Shown here: one piece after another, positions 54,950 to 64,000 of the stretch
Position numbering within the stretch: position 1 is the stretch's first letter
How the letters are laid out: each line of letters opens with the position of its first letter
Assembly (NCBI GenBank): GCA_017619835.1
Contig: JAFZRN010000033.1
Location: 1 to 64,000, forward strand
Direction: 5' to 3'
Length of the DNA stretch: 64,000 bases
Source: Eubacterium sp.
Lineage (GTDB): Bacteria; Bacillota; Clostridia; Lachnospirales; Lachnospiraceae
Program-made: the position numbers and the translations under genes
Notes under the pieces: model-generated
What the model saw: the letters and a program-made list of their open reading frames with translations, nothing else
Told to the model about the DNA's origin: nothing
Database searches by the model: none

Positions 54950-56635
54950 ATGTATTCAATAATAAAGAAGCACTCAAACATCATTTATTTTACTATATTT
55001 GCTCTTATCTGGCTATTCTTATTTTGGAAGTGCAGATATGGTTTTGGATTTTCAGATGAAGCATATTATCTTTGCAGGCCTCTAAGAATATTAAAAGGAG
55101 ATAATTATCTTATAAATGAATGGGACCTGTCCCAGTTATCTTCTATTCTTTTATTACCCGCCATGAAACTACATATGGTGCTGTTTGGTTCAACTACGGG
55201 TATTATCCTTCATTTCCGTTATCTGTTCACATTTATCTGGGGGCTTTCCGCATTATATATCTATTTTATGTTAAAGACCATATCCCGTACAGGTGCTGTT
55301 ATCTCTTCGATTGTATACCTGATATATACCCCATTCGGTATAATGGCATTATGCTACAATTCTATGGGGATAATGTTTCTGACACTTTCATTAGTTACTT
55401 TTGTATCTAAATACTCTGAAAAACCGTTAATGCTTTGTCTATCCGGTGTTTTCTTTGCATGTTCAGTTTTATGCAGTCCCCTTCTCTTAAGTATTTATAT
55501 CTTATATTCAATAAAATCCGCCTATCACGCAATACGTAAATCAAATCCGGATTTTGTAAATAATTGGAAATATACCTCTTTAGGAGCAGTAATTGTCTTT
55601 ATTATATTCTGTTTTATTGTTATTACTCCAATAACCGACAGGATAGAACTCCTAAAAAATACTATTCCAAACATGTTTATTGATCCTACTCACATGAATA
55701 TGTCTTTTATATATAAAATGTATCTCTTTATTCATTCGATTTTCTTTTCTAATGCCGTCTCCCCATATGTTCTATCATTCGTTTTGATAATCTGTTTACT
55801 ATGCAAATTTACGAATCTGAATAAAAGAATTCTCTTTACTCTGGTATGCATAGCTCTGATCATTTATCAGATCTGCTTCCTGATCACAAGACCATATCTG
55901 AACTTTATGATGTTTGCCCCCGGAATTCTTTCAATCTTCTGTTTGATAAAATCAGATAATAGGACCATACACAGCTTATTCTATTACGTTCAGATTCCGG
56001 GAATAATTTATTCGATTTGTATAAACTTAAGTTCTGATCAGCTTTTTTATGCTATCTCTTCGGCTTCAACTGTTTCAGCTATAGCAGGATTTATGATAAT
56101 AACGCTCTATATAAAAGATATGGTATCTTCATCTTCAAAAACAAAAGCAGAAAAAATAGTTTTATATTTCGCAATTGTATTTATCTTACTCCAGACATTT
56201 TCTGAAGCGTATCTGAGATATACAGGTATATTCTGGGAGCGCTCAATAAAAGAACAGACAGAAAAAATAGAAGTCGGAGCAGAAAAAGGGCTTCTGGTAA
56301 CTCAACAAAAATATAATGATTATAATGCATTATACTATGATACAGAAGTTCTCCGCGAATCAAATGAATATGATACAGTACTTATCTTTTCTGATCACCT
56401 GGCACTTTATCTTGATACAGATAAAAATATAGGTTCTTATTCACCATGGACAACAACTCCTGACCAGATAACATTAACTAAATTAATCTTATATTACAGA
56501 ACTCTCCCGGATAAACTTCCCGATGTAATATATGCCACTAACACTTCCGAAGAATTAACGTATTTTACTTCTCTGGGATATAAAGAAGGACAAAGTGATC
56601 TTGGCATATATATGCTCATTAAAGATCCAAATTAG
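54950..56635 (+). CDS. GT-C-like polytopic glycosyltransferase
   Basis: 561 residues with around a dozen membrane helices. After the first helix comes FSDEAYYLCRPLRIL, with the Asp-Glu pair seen in GT39/GT83-like enzymes, and a C-terminal soluble part (YNDYNALYYDTEVLRESNEYDTVLIFSDH). Likely attaches a sugar from a polyprenyl carrier to a surface glycan. ATG follows GGAG by eight bases. Twenty-one bases before the double YfhO gene. Confidence 0.85.
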   Translation: MYSIIKKHSNIIYFTIFALIWLFLFWKCRYGFGFSDEAYYLCRPLRILKGDNYLINEWDLSQLSSILLLPAMKLHMVLFGSTTGIILHFRYLFTFIWGLSALYIYFMLKTISRTGAVISSIVYLIYTPFGIMALCYNSMGIMFLTLSLVTFVSKYSEKPLMLCLSGVFFACSVLCSPLLLSIYILYSIKSAYHAIRKSNPDFVNNWKYTSLGAVIVFIIFCFIVITPITDRIELLKNTIPNMFIDPTHMNMSFIYKMYLFIHSIFFSNAVSPYVLSFVLIICLLCKFTNLNKRILFTLVCIALIIYQICFLITRPYLNFMMFAPGILSIFCLIKSDNRTIHSLFYYVQIPGIIYSICINLSSDQLFYAISSASTVSAIAGFMIITLYIKDMVSSSSKTKAEKIVLYFAIVFILLQTFSEAYLRYTGIFWERSIKEQTEKIEVGAEKGLLVTQQKYNDYNALYYDTEVLRESNEYDTVLIFSDHLALYLDTDKNIGSYSPWTTTPDQITLTKLILYYRTLPDKLPDVIYATNTSEELTYFTSLGYKEGQSDLGIYMLIKDPN

Positions 56636-56656
56636 TATTTATGGAGAAAACGCCAC

Positions 56657-59600
56657 ATGTCAAACACTAATAAATCATACAAAAAAATATTGATCAGGTA
56701 TTCAGCGTATATCCTGTCTTTTATGATTCCCGCTATTGTAATAGCGTTAGGATTTATTCGTGGCGGCTTTGCTCCTTTCGGAGATAAAGATATTCTTAAT
56801 ATTGGCAGATCACCTGAAATGCTATATAAATACTACGAAATGTACGATCATTTCAAAGCATCCGGATTAACCACATATTCCAGTACAATAGGAATAACAC
56901 ATGATTATATTTCCGATTATTTCTTTAATCTGTCTGATCCGACAAATCTTATCATTCTTCTGTTTTCAAAGGAAAGCATTCCTGCAGTTATTGATATTCT
57001 ATACCTGATCAAAGTTTCCCTATGTAGTTTATCTTTTTTTATATTTCTAAATAATAAAAGAAGAATCATCAAAGAAAAAAACAAAGATGCTGATAACCCG
57101 GTTGTCCCTGATGATTCTCCAGCTAAAGGAACTAAAAAACAGATAATTATCGGAGGTTCGGATTTTCATAAGACAAGATTCGGGAGATTTGTAAATCATT
57201 TACATGCTCCCGAACTGGCATTTTCCATTGCCTTTAGTTTATCCCAATACTTTATCAGTGAAGGAACAAATACCAGCCACCTGCTGGCAATAGCTCTGGT
57301 CCCCATTATCTGTATGGGAATTGATAACATTATATATAATAAATCCTCTAAGCTATATCTTATTTCTCTTACTGTTTCTATTTATTTCAGCTTTTATATT
57401 TCGATGATCACTCTGCTGCTTTCATCATTATATTATGTTGTGAATATATCAATCATAAAGAGTGGTTTTGTCAAAAAAACCATATGTTTTTTTGTATCCA
57501 CAGTATGTTCAGTATTGTTTAGTCTTCCGGTCATCTTATCAATTGTAACAGGAAACGAATTCCATGAAAAAATCAGTCTGAATTTTGTACCGTTTGAATC
57601 TATGATCAGTCCCTGGGAGATCATTCGCCGATTAGCGTTTAACCCCGGTCCTTCAGTTCTTTCTCCCTTTGATAACGGGATAAACATTTATTTTGGTTTA
57701 ATAGGTCTGCTTCTATTTATAAGTTTTTTTATCAATCCGAGATTCAGTATCAAAAAAAGACTAATCTATCTGGTTTTTGTTCTATTCATTTTAAGTGCTT
57801 CCTTTATCAGCACTACAAACTATCTTTTTAATGGCTTTCATTCATATTCAAGCATTATGTATGTTTTTGGATTCTTTTCTGTATTCATCATTCTGTCTCT
57901 TGCTTATGAAAGCTTTCTCTGTTTTTCTCATGTCAGCAAAATACCTTTTACAGCTGTAACCATATTATTATCAGTTGCTTTTATGCTAACAATATGGTTT
58001 TCAAACAATCTTTATTCCTCAAAAACTATCCTTTATTCTCTTGAGATCCTTTTGCTTTACTATATCATTTCTCTTGTTTATATAGATAAAAGTATTAATA
58101 GATCATTATTCTATTTTATTTTATCTGTTTGCTGCATGGGAGAAATTATTTTTTCATACTCTTCCGACTTATATCAGCTTGGAAACAGTTCAGATATCAA
58201 TGCCACCCATGAAAGCCGGCCCTATAAACTGTATAAAACGGTTTCTGTCATTCATGATAACGATAAAGGCGCAACAATATATGATATGGATACAGATTCT
58301 TATGATACAAATCCTATGATAACAAGTATTATGGGATTTGACTATTTAATTACTGACGATACCGGAGATAATATAGAAAATTTCTACACGTATAAAAATG
58401 ACATAAACGCCTATGAGAATGTATATAAGATAAAAAGCATTATCTTTGATTCTAAAATATTATCTTATAAATATAATACCGATCTTCCTTTTGATTCAGC
58501 CAATATACTGGCAGAACAGTATCTTAATGCAGAAAATATATTTATATCAGAAGACAGTGAAACTGCCTCTTTAAATGTGGAATCATATATCAATTTAATT
58601 GACAGCATAAAGCAGTCTCCAATTTCTGCAGAAACTTTGATGACTCATAGTGATAATACCATTTATCAGGATTACGATAATGGATATATATATCTTCCGG
58701 TCGTTCTGTCAAAAAACCTTTCTGTTTCAATTAACGGAAAGAAAGCAGATACATATAGTTTTATAAATAATACTGCTCTGATAGCTCTGGAAAAAGGAGA
58801 TAATACTATCGCATTACACTATACATTAGATTTCTTTTTCATTGGTATTATTCTGTCAGTAATCTCCCTGATAACATATATCTGTATTATCAGATATACA
58901 AAACGCCATACCACCAAGTCATATTCTTATAAATCAATCAGCACGTTCATCAAAGATAATATCGTATATGTTTATACTATTCTTATATTCACTTTGATTT
59001 TTATATTATGTCAGATGATTTCCTGTAGTTATCCATTTGGAAAAAAATCTACCATAATAGATGATGGAATATTACAGATATACACAGATGTAATCCAAAA
59101 TATCAATCTTATAAAAAACGGAAAAGCCTTTACCTGGATAAATCAGGACATAGGAATAAACAGAGATATGTATTATGCTACATTTACGAGAAATGTTATG
59201 CATTTCTGGGACTTAATTCTTGTAAGACTGATTCCCGAAAAGATTTACATGATGTATTTTACATTTGTTCACTATGTGGCATATCTGCTAAATCCATTAT
59301 CAATTATATATTATCTGACACATAAGCATTATAATTCATATAAAAAATCCGATCTCAGATTAGTATTGATCGGATGCTTATACGGTCTTTCATCATATGC
59401 AATATTCATGTATATATATGAGGGCTTCAGGCTGCTATTATATACTCCACTGATCATATTAGGCATGGAGCGGATAATATACGAAAAGAAACCCATTACA
59501 TATATCGTTTTTCTTTCATTCATGATGATGTATGAACCTTATTATGCCTTCCAGTTATGTGAATTACTTGTATTATATTTTATTACTTACAAATTTGATA

Positions 59601-61540
59601 ACTTCAGTCATTTTGTAAAATCCGGGGCGCAGTTTGCTTTATCATCAGTCATTTCTGCCGGTATTGCTGCATTTCGTCTTTTTGCATACTACTCTTTTGC
59701 AACTAAAACAGGTTATTCATCTACAGATACAGCGGTTCCTTCGATCTTTTCATTCTTCAGCAAGTATATTTATATATTCAATCGCTACTTACCATTAAGA
59801 TGGGGTAAAGCCACTAATCCTGATAACTCAAGGGCCGCTATCTATATAGGCATACTTGCACTTATTTTCATTCCTTTATATATTCTTAATGATCATGTGC
59901 ATATGACTATAAGAATTAAACGTTTCATCCTTCTTGCTTTATTATTCTTTGCATTTAATAACAGCTTATTAAATTTCATTTTACACGGCTTCCATCATCA
60001 GACACTTGTTCCGAACAGGTTTGCATACTTTTTCATTTTTATCCTGATTGTCATGATTTCCGACACTCTTCTCGTCCTAAAGGAGTACGATAAAAAATCA
60101 GTGACACTTGTGATTTCGTTAGTGGTCGCCTTTTATACGATAATTCATATTGCCTACAAAGACATAAATTATATAAGCACCTATCTGGGACTAGTTTATA
60201 TAGTTATCAGCCTGCTGGCTTGTATTGTTTCCATTGTAAGTAGCCGAATCACAAAAAAACAAAATCACTACATATATAAGATAATAATATCAATAATGTT
60301 TATTGATATATTATCAAATTCCGTATATCTTTTAACCTGTAATATGGGATATGAAGCAGATGTCATAGATGATGCCAAAAATGTAGATCAGCTGGCTTTA
60401 TACTATCCTGAAATAACCGGATCATTTACAGGGACAGCATATCTTGATAACCAGATTAATGATTTTAATATCTCCTGTTTATCAGAAATAGAATCCCCCT
60501 CCTTCTTCTACTCCGGATCAGATATCAATGCTCTTTACATGTATGAAAGATATAATCTGTTACATGATACCAATTCATGCGTTTATGGGGCAGGCAATCC
60601 GCTTGCTGATATGATGATGCATACAAAATATCAGATAACAGATAAATACATTAATGCCAGTACCAACTGGTATCCGAAAGTTGGCTCAATTAACAATTTG
60701 GAATTACTTGAAAACCCATATTCTCTTCCTTTAGGTTTTGTAATTGATGAAACAAATATATCAAAACTTAATAGCTGGGATAGAATGGATAAGACATATA
60801 ATAATCTTTTCGAATATCAAAATGATTTTACGGATTCGTTTGATATCGGTCCGTTATATGATATTGTTGAATTAGAAGACGTAACATATAAAGACGAAAT
60901 TGAAGATGATAAATCATTTTATAAGATTAATGAGATAATTGAAAACGAGGCTAAGCAGGATCCGGATTATACCATTCAGATAATTACTCATCTTGATACT
61001 GCTGATATGAAACCGGGATACTATTATGCCAGCTTATGCGGAAAGTATAATTATATAATGTATCTTCAGGAATTTAAAGAAGATGCAACTTTGACGATAT
61101 CCCTGGACGTAAATGAAATCCCCGAATTAAATAAGCTATCGGAGTCATCGTTTAAGATAGCAAGATTAAATATTGATAACCTTAAAGCATTACATAATGT
61201 CTTAAGTCAATACACATTAGAAAATGCTGATTCTGACGGAAGGTCTGTAACTGCTTCAATAAACTCAAAAACTAACGGGATATTATATGTTTCTCTTCCA
61301 TACAGTGACAGTTGGGAAATAACCGTTGATGATAAGAAAACCGAAGCTACACCTTATCTGGGCGGAATTGGAATAAATATCAGAGAAGGGAACCATCAGA
61401 TCAAATTAAAATTCAAACCTGATGGTATGTACGAAGGCATAACCATTTCAATATCAACTATTATGATCCTCGTTCTGTTGTTTATTTTTCAGCGTCGAAA
61501 AAAATCTGTTTCTGAAAATAAAGAAAAAGAGCAGAAATAA
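56657..61540 (+). CDS. Double (tandem) YfhO membrane protein
   Basis: 1627 residues, about twice the YfhO length. The first copy spans ~1-760 and the second ~770-1627; each has a run of membrane helices then a beta domain and a closing helix. The closing module recurs: VLSKNLSVSINGKKAD...GDNTIALHYTLDFFFIGIILS near 675-755, and LPYSDSWEITVDDKKTE...GNHQIKLKFKP near 1541-1605. The second copy starts canonically (SYPFGKKSTIIDDGILQIYTDV). YfhO proteins glycosylate lipoteichoic acid in Bacillus. AT-rich. Its end overlaps the convergent YfhO gene by 87 bases. Confidence 0.93.
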   Translation: MSNTNKSYKKILIRYSAYILSFMIPAIVIALGFIRGGFAPFGDKDILNIGRSPEMLYKYYEMYDHFKASGLTTYSSTIGITHDYISDYFFNLSDPTNLIILLFSKESIPAVIDILYLIKVSLCSLSFFIFLNNKRRIIKEKNKDADNPVVPDDSPAKGTKKQIIIGGSDFHKTRFGRFVNHLHAPELAFSIAFSLSQYFISEGTNTSHLLAIALVPIICMGIDNIIYNKSSKLYLISLTVSIYFSFYISMITLLLSSLYYVVNISIIKSGFVKKTICFFVSTVCSVLFSLPVILSIVTGNEFHEKISLNFVPFESMISPWEIIRRLAFNPGPSVLSPFDNGINIYFGLIGLLLFISFFINPRFSIKKRLIYLVFVLFILSASFISTTNYLFNGFHSYSSIMYVFGFFSVFIILSLAYESFLCFSHVSKIPFTAVTILLSVAFMLTIWFSNNLYSSKTILYSLEILLLYYIISLVYIDKSINRSLFYFILSVCCMGEIIFSYSSDLYQLGNSSDINATHESRPYKLYKTVSVIHDNDKGATIYDMDTDSYDTNPMITSIMGFDYLITDDTGDNIENFYTYKNDINAYENVYKIKSIIFDSKILSYKYNTDLPFDSANILAEQYLNAENIFISEDSETASLNVESYINLIDSIKQSPISAETLMTHSDNTIYQDYDNGYIYLPVVLSKNLSVSINGKKADTYSFINNTALIALEKGDNTIALHYTLDFFFIGIILSVISLITYICIIRYTKRHTTKSYSYKSISTFIKDNIVYVYTILIFTLIFILCQMISCSYPFGKKSTIIDDGILQIYTDVIQNINLIKNGKAFTWINQDIGINRDMYYATFTRNVMHFWDLILVRLIPEKIYMMYFTFVHYVAYLLNPLSIIYYLTHKHYNSYKKSDLRLVLIGCLYGLSSYAIFMYIYEGFRLLLYTPLIILGMERIIYEKKPITYIVFLSFMMMYEPYYAFQLCELLVLYFITYKFDNFSHFVKSGAQFALSSVISAGIAAFRLFAYYSFATKTGYSSTDTAVPSIFSFFSKYIYIFNRYLPLRWGKATNPDNSRAAIYIGILALIFIPLYILNDHVHMTIRIKRFILLALLFFAFNNSLLNFILHGFHHQTLVPNRFAYFFIFILIVMISDTLLVLKEYDKKSVTLVISLVVAFYTIIHIAYKDINYISTYLGLVYIVISLLACIVSIVSSRITKKQNHYIYKIIISIMFIDILSNSVYLLTCNMGYEADVIDDAKNVDQLALYYPEITGSFTGTAYLDNQINDFNISCLSEIESPSFFYSGSDINALYMYERYNLLHDTNSCVYGAGNPLADMMMHTKYQITDKYINASTNWYPKVGSINNLELLENPYSLPLGFVIDETNISKLNSWDRMDKTYNNLFEYQNDFTDSFDIGPLYDIVELEDVTYKDEIEDDKSFYKINEIIENEAKQDPDYTIQIITHLDTADMKPGYYYASLCGKYNYIMYLQEFKEDATLTISLDVNEIPELNKLSESSFKIARLNIDNLKALHNVLSQYTLENADSDGRSVTASINSKTNGILYVSLPYSDSWEITVDDKKTEATPYLGGIGINIREGNHQIKLKFKPDGMYEGITISISTIMILVLLFIFQRRKKSVSENKEKEQK

Positions 61541-64000
61541 TGATATAAGTGAAATAACTAAACCAATATAAAACTCTATGGGAATATATCTGAATTCTAT
61601 ATTATGATCACCTTGATCCAGAGAAACACCTATAAAAGTATCGGCAATCTTTATTGCCGGTACTTTTTTATTGTCAACATAGATGGTCCAGTTTTTATCA
61701 TATGGAATTGAAGTAAATAGAATCTTATTAATATCATTTACTACAACTCTTCCTTCTATTCTCGCATCTGAGAACTTAAGAATATCCAACACATCTTTCT
61801 TATTGTTATCTACAAATGTCTGAAGGTTCTCAGGATTAGTTTTGTAAACATATACTTTTACATCCGAACTACTATTATTCTTTTGATATGCTGTCCCCGT
61901 ATTATCTGAAATATTAAGCTTTACACTATCTCCGGAAGATAGATTACCCAGTCTGTTTAATCCATTGGTAAGCCATATTCCTTCATTTATGATATTGCCA
62001 TTTACCTCAAGTGTAATATAATCTTCATTTTCTTCTCTTATATCAATATAGTATTCTCCGTCTTCCTCAACAGTAAAATCAAGATCAATCTGCTTATTCT
62101 CTCTGTAATTAGCAGTATATTCAAACTCGATTTCATCTCCGGAAGGTTTTTTTACTAAGCATCCCGAATAATTAAGAGAATATTCAGGAATCACTTCTGT
62201 AATTATCTCTCCGCAGTCATTCATTTTCATTGCAAGATCATTAATGTTATCAGATACCCTGTTCTCTGAAAGTTGCTTATAATCAGTAATATCCGGATCT
62301 ACACAGAATCCAAGAGGTAACGCATTTTGATTACAATATGCCAGTATCCCTTCATCGTATAGCTTTATATAGTTTGAATTATCTTCATAGGAAGTATTAC
62401 CACTAATTGTGTATATATATTTAACTCCCATCAGATCATTAATAAACTCTGTCGTCTGAGAGTATTTAATTCGATTCTTCCAGGTATGATGTCCCATAGA
62501 AAGTAAAAAGTCAGGAATCTCTCTGTTAACTGTACTGTTAAATACAGCAAGACCTTTCATTCCATAGAATGCATTTTCATTATCAGTCATTCCATCTGAT
62601 CTGTCTGATCTATAAAATACCGTACAATCCTGCTCATCATAAAATGAATATACTGCGTCAACTCCATCCAGGAATTGTTTTACATTATCAGTTTTAAGAA
62701 GATTGGAACCAAATGCAACAGATGCATTACAAATGATCTCAATAATACAAACAACAGAAAAAACTATTTTCCCAATATCTTCATTCTTTTTGTTTCCATG
62801 ATAGACCAGAATAAGAATTACAGTATAGATAAAAACCAATATATAAGAGATCAGCAAAACAAAATGTGAAGAAAACGTACTGTTAAAATCCACAAAGAAA
62901 TAAGACAATATCGGAAGTATCCATGATACAGCCAGTCCAATACCATATATAATTTTATTATCTCCGATATTATCAAATGCATCCTTTGCAGAGATCAGAA
63001 GAACCGCTATCAAAAGAAATGCAAACCTGTTCGGTACACCATGCTGCTTATGCATACCATGCCATACAAAATTCGCTATACTCTCGTTCATACTGATAAA
63101 CAGCAGGATAACCAGTACCGTTCTTCTAAGCTTTTCTCCCAGACTAATCTTTTTAACAGCCAGGTAGAAAACAAACAATATAACTGCGAAAAATCCGCAA
63201 TATATATTTGCGTCATAATCATCATATGAAGTGATCACCGTATCCGAAAAAATAAACTGCTGTCTGAATATCTTAAAGAAATCTCCAAACCATTCATGTT
63301 TAATAAGATCTTCACTGTTAGAAACAGTCTTTTTAAGAGCGAAAAAAGAAACAATAAGAGGAAGTGCAGCAATTCCGGCAGCAGATATAGAAGCTGATAC
63401 AAATCTGATTCCCGTTTTTAGAAATGCTTTAACTGAAACATGGTTATCAATTAAAAACCAGAGAACCAGAAATACACATATCATATAGGATATATAATAA
63501 TTGCAGTACAGACTGTAAGCCAGAAAGACAATATATAAACAAGGTTTATTACATCTGGTCAATCTGTAATACCCAAGCAAAATAAGGGGAAATACCATAA
63601 GGGAATCAAGCCACATGATTTCATACATATATGCAGCCATATAATTACTTAATGCATATCCGCAAGCTAATGCCACTGAAAAAATAACATTATACCTGTC
63701 AGATAGCTTTTCTTTTTTAGTGTATTGAGAATATTCATAAATAAAAAATCCAAATGCTCCTGCACTTATTGTGATCCTAATTGCAATCGATATAGAGATA
63801 AAAGAATTTAAACTGTCTCTTCCGAAAAAAACAACAAAAAGATTAATCGGCGATGCAAGATAATAAAAATACGAAGAAAGAAACTCTCCTCCTCCACCGC
63901 AATTCCAATAATAAAACAGACTCTCACCGGTTTTCATTTTATTCTGAAGCACAGCAAGAAGAGGCATCATCTGATGAAAACAATCTGTATTTGCAAAAGA
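61454..64000 (-). CDS. YfhO membrane protein, 5' end outside window
   Basis: 848 residues visible; the frame is open to the last base, so the N-terminus (first helix and the PFG...D motif) lies beyond 64000. An in-frame ATG at 63970 is internal, since the residues before it are in frame and fit the family. About a dozen helices (RITISAGAFGFFIYEYS, LIVSFFALK...), the VPNRFAFLLIAVLLISAKDAF segment shared with the double YfhO, and a C-terminal beta module IPYDKNWTIYVDNKKV...GDHNIEFRYIP plus helix. Same family as the preceding gene; likely surface glycan modification. Confidence 0.93.
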   Translation of the reverse strand, partial: SFANTDCFHQMMPLLAVLQNKMKTGESLFYYWNCGGGGEFLSSYFYYLASPINLFVVFFGRDSLNSFISISIAIRITISAGAFGFFIYEYSQYTKKEKLSDRYNVIFSVALACGYALSNYMAAYMYEIMWLDSLMVFPLILLGYYRLTRCNKPCLYIVFLAYSLYCNYYISYMICVFLVLWFLIDNHVSVKAFLKTGIRFVSASISAAGIAALPLIVSFFALKKTVSNSEDLIKHEWFGDFFKIFRQQFIFSDTVITSYDDYDANIYCGFFAVILFVFYLAVKKISLGEKLRRTVLVILLFISMNESIANFVWHGMHKQHGVPNRFAFLLIAVLLISAKDAFDNIGDNKIIYGIGLAVSWILPILSYFFVDFNSTFSSHFVLLISYILVFIYTVILILVYHGNKKNEDIGKIVFSVVCIIEIICNASVAFGSNLLKTDNVKQFLDGVDAVYSFYDEQDCTVFYRSDRSDGMTDNENAFYGMKGLAVFNSTVNREIPDFLLSMGHHTWKNRIKYSQTTEFINDLMGVKYIYTISGNTSYEDNSNYIKLYDEGILAYCNQNALPLGFCVDPDITDYKQLSENRVSDNINDLAMKMNDCGEIITEVIPEYSLNYSGCLVKKPSGDEIEFEYTANYRENKQIDLDFTVEEDGEYYIDIREENEDYITLEVNGNIINEGIWLTNGLNRLGNLSSGDSVKLNISDNTGTAYQKNNSSSDVKVYVYKTNPENLQTFVDNNKKDVLDILKFSDARIEGRVVVNDINKILFTSIPYDKNWTIYVDNKKVPAIKIADTFIGVSLDQGDHNIEFRYIPIEFYIGLVISLISLFLLFFFIFRNRFFSTLKNKQQNEDHNS

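Noticed and set aside
63970-64000. ATG at 63970 as the real start of the last gene
   Set aside because: The frame is open through to the window edge with family-like residues before it, so the gene is cut by the window.

Overview
The window reads as part of a Gram-positive, fermentative anaerobe of the class Clostridia, most likely a Lachnospiraceae (inference). This rests on purine-rich Shine-Dalgarno sites before nearly every gene, clostridial-type purL and asd, a phosphotransacetylase gene, the Asp23-nusB-xseAB-ispA-dxs-tlyA-nadK-recN housekeeping order, and moderate GC that drops in the last ~12 kb. About 46 protein genes are supported. No tRNA, rRNA, CRISPR or prophage was seen, and no gene-free stretch exceeds 300 bases.

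Layout. 1-1619 is an IS1182-like element butted against a terminator hairpin. 1.6-8 kb (minus strand) holds a HerA/YjgR-type ATPase, a HAD phosphatase, two membrane-anchored low-complexity proteins and topA. Between topA and dprA lies an unannotated small RNA gene with a consensus promoter, a closing stem and a terminator. dprA-comM follow, then two G3E (CobW-like) GTPases, one with a very long His-rich loop, and glgB. 15.6-25 kb is an amino-acid block: DUF1015, a P-loop kinase, asd, serA, serC, ilvB, ilvD and a membrane protein. serC is intact except for one in-frame TAG codon. A divergent LysR gene and pta sit on the plus strand at 25-27.3 kb. A DUF4129-like/DUF58/MoxR operon follows. One compact minus-strand run from Asp23 (45.3 kb) to purL (30.9 kb) contains twelve genes, including two adjacent AstE/AspA-fold proteins with altered metal ligands. 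A two-component system occupies 45.3-48 kb.

48-64 kb is a cell-surface region. A four-gene minus-strand unit (OB-fold lipoprotein, PH-like membrane protein, a cytidylyltransferase/PLP-enzyme fusion, a CDP-glycerol-type transferase) suggests decoration of a surface polymer with a CDP-activated amino-alcohol phosphate. It is followed by an SGNH hydrolase and four very large polytopic GT-C/YfhO-like proteins, one of which is a head-to-tail double YfhO of 1627 residues. The last gene runs off the window.

Cross-cutting observations: at least four short palindromic elements at gene ends (about 4.8, 18.5, 22.7 and 27.3 kb) share one architecture of repeated arm, palindromic core and inverted arm, with different arm sequences. 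The serC nonsense codon and the DGHHR motif of the nearby DUF1015 protein together raise a question about how serine and phosphoserine are handled here.
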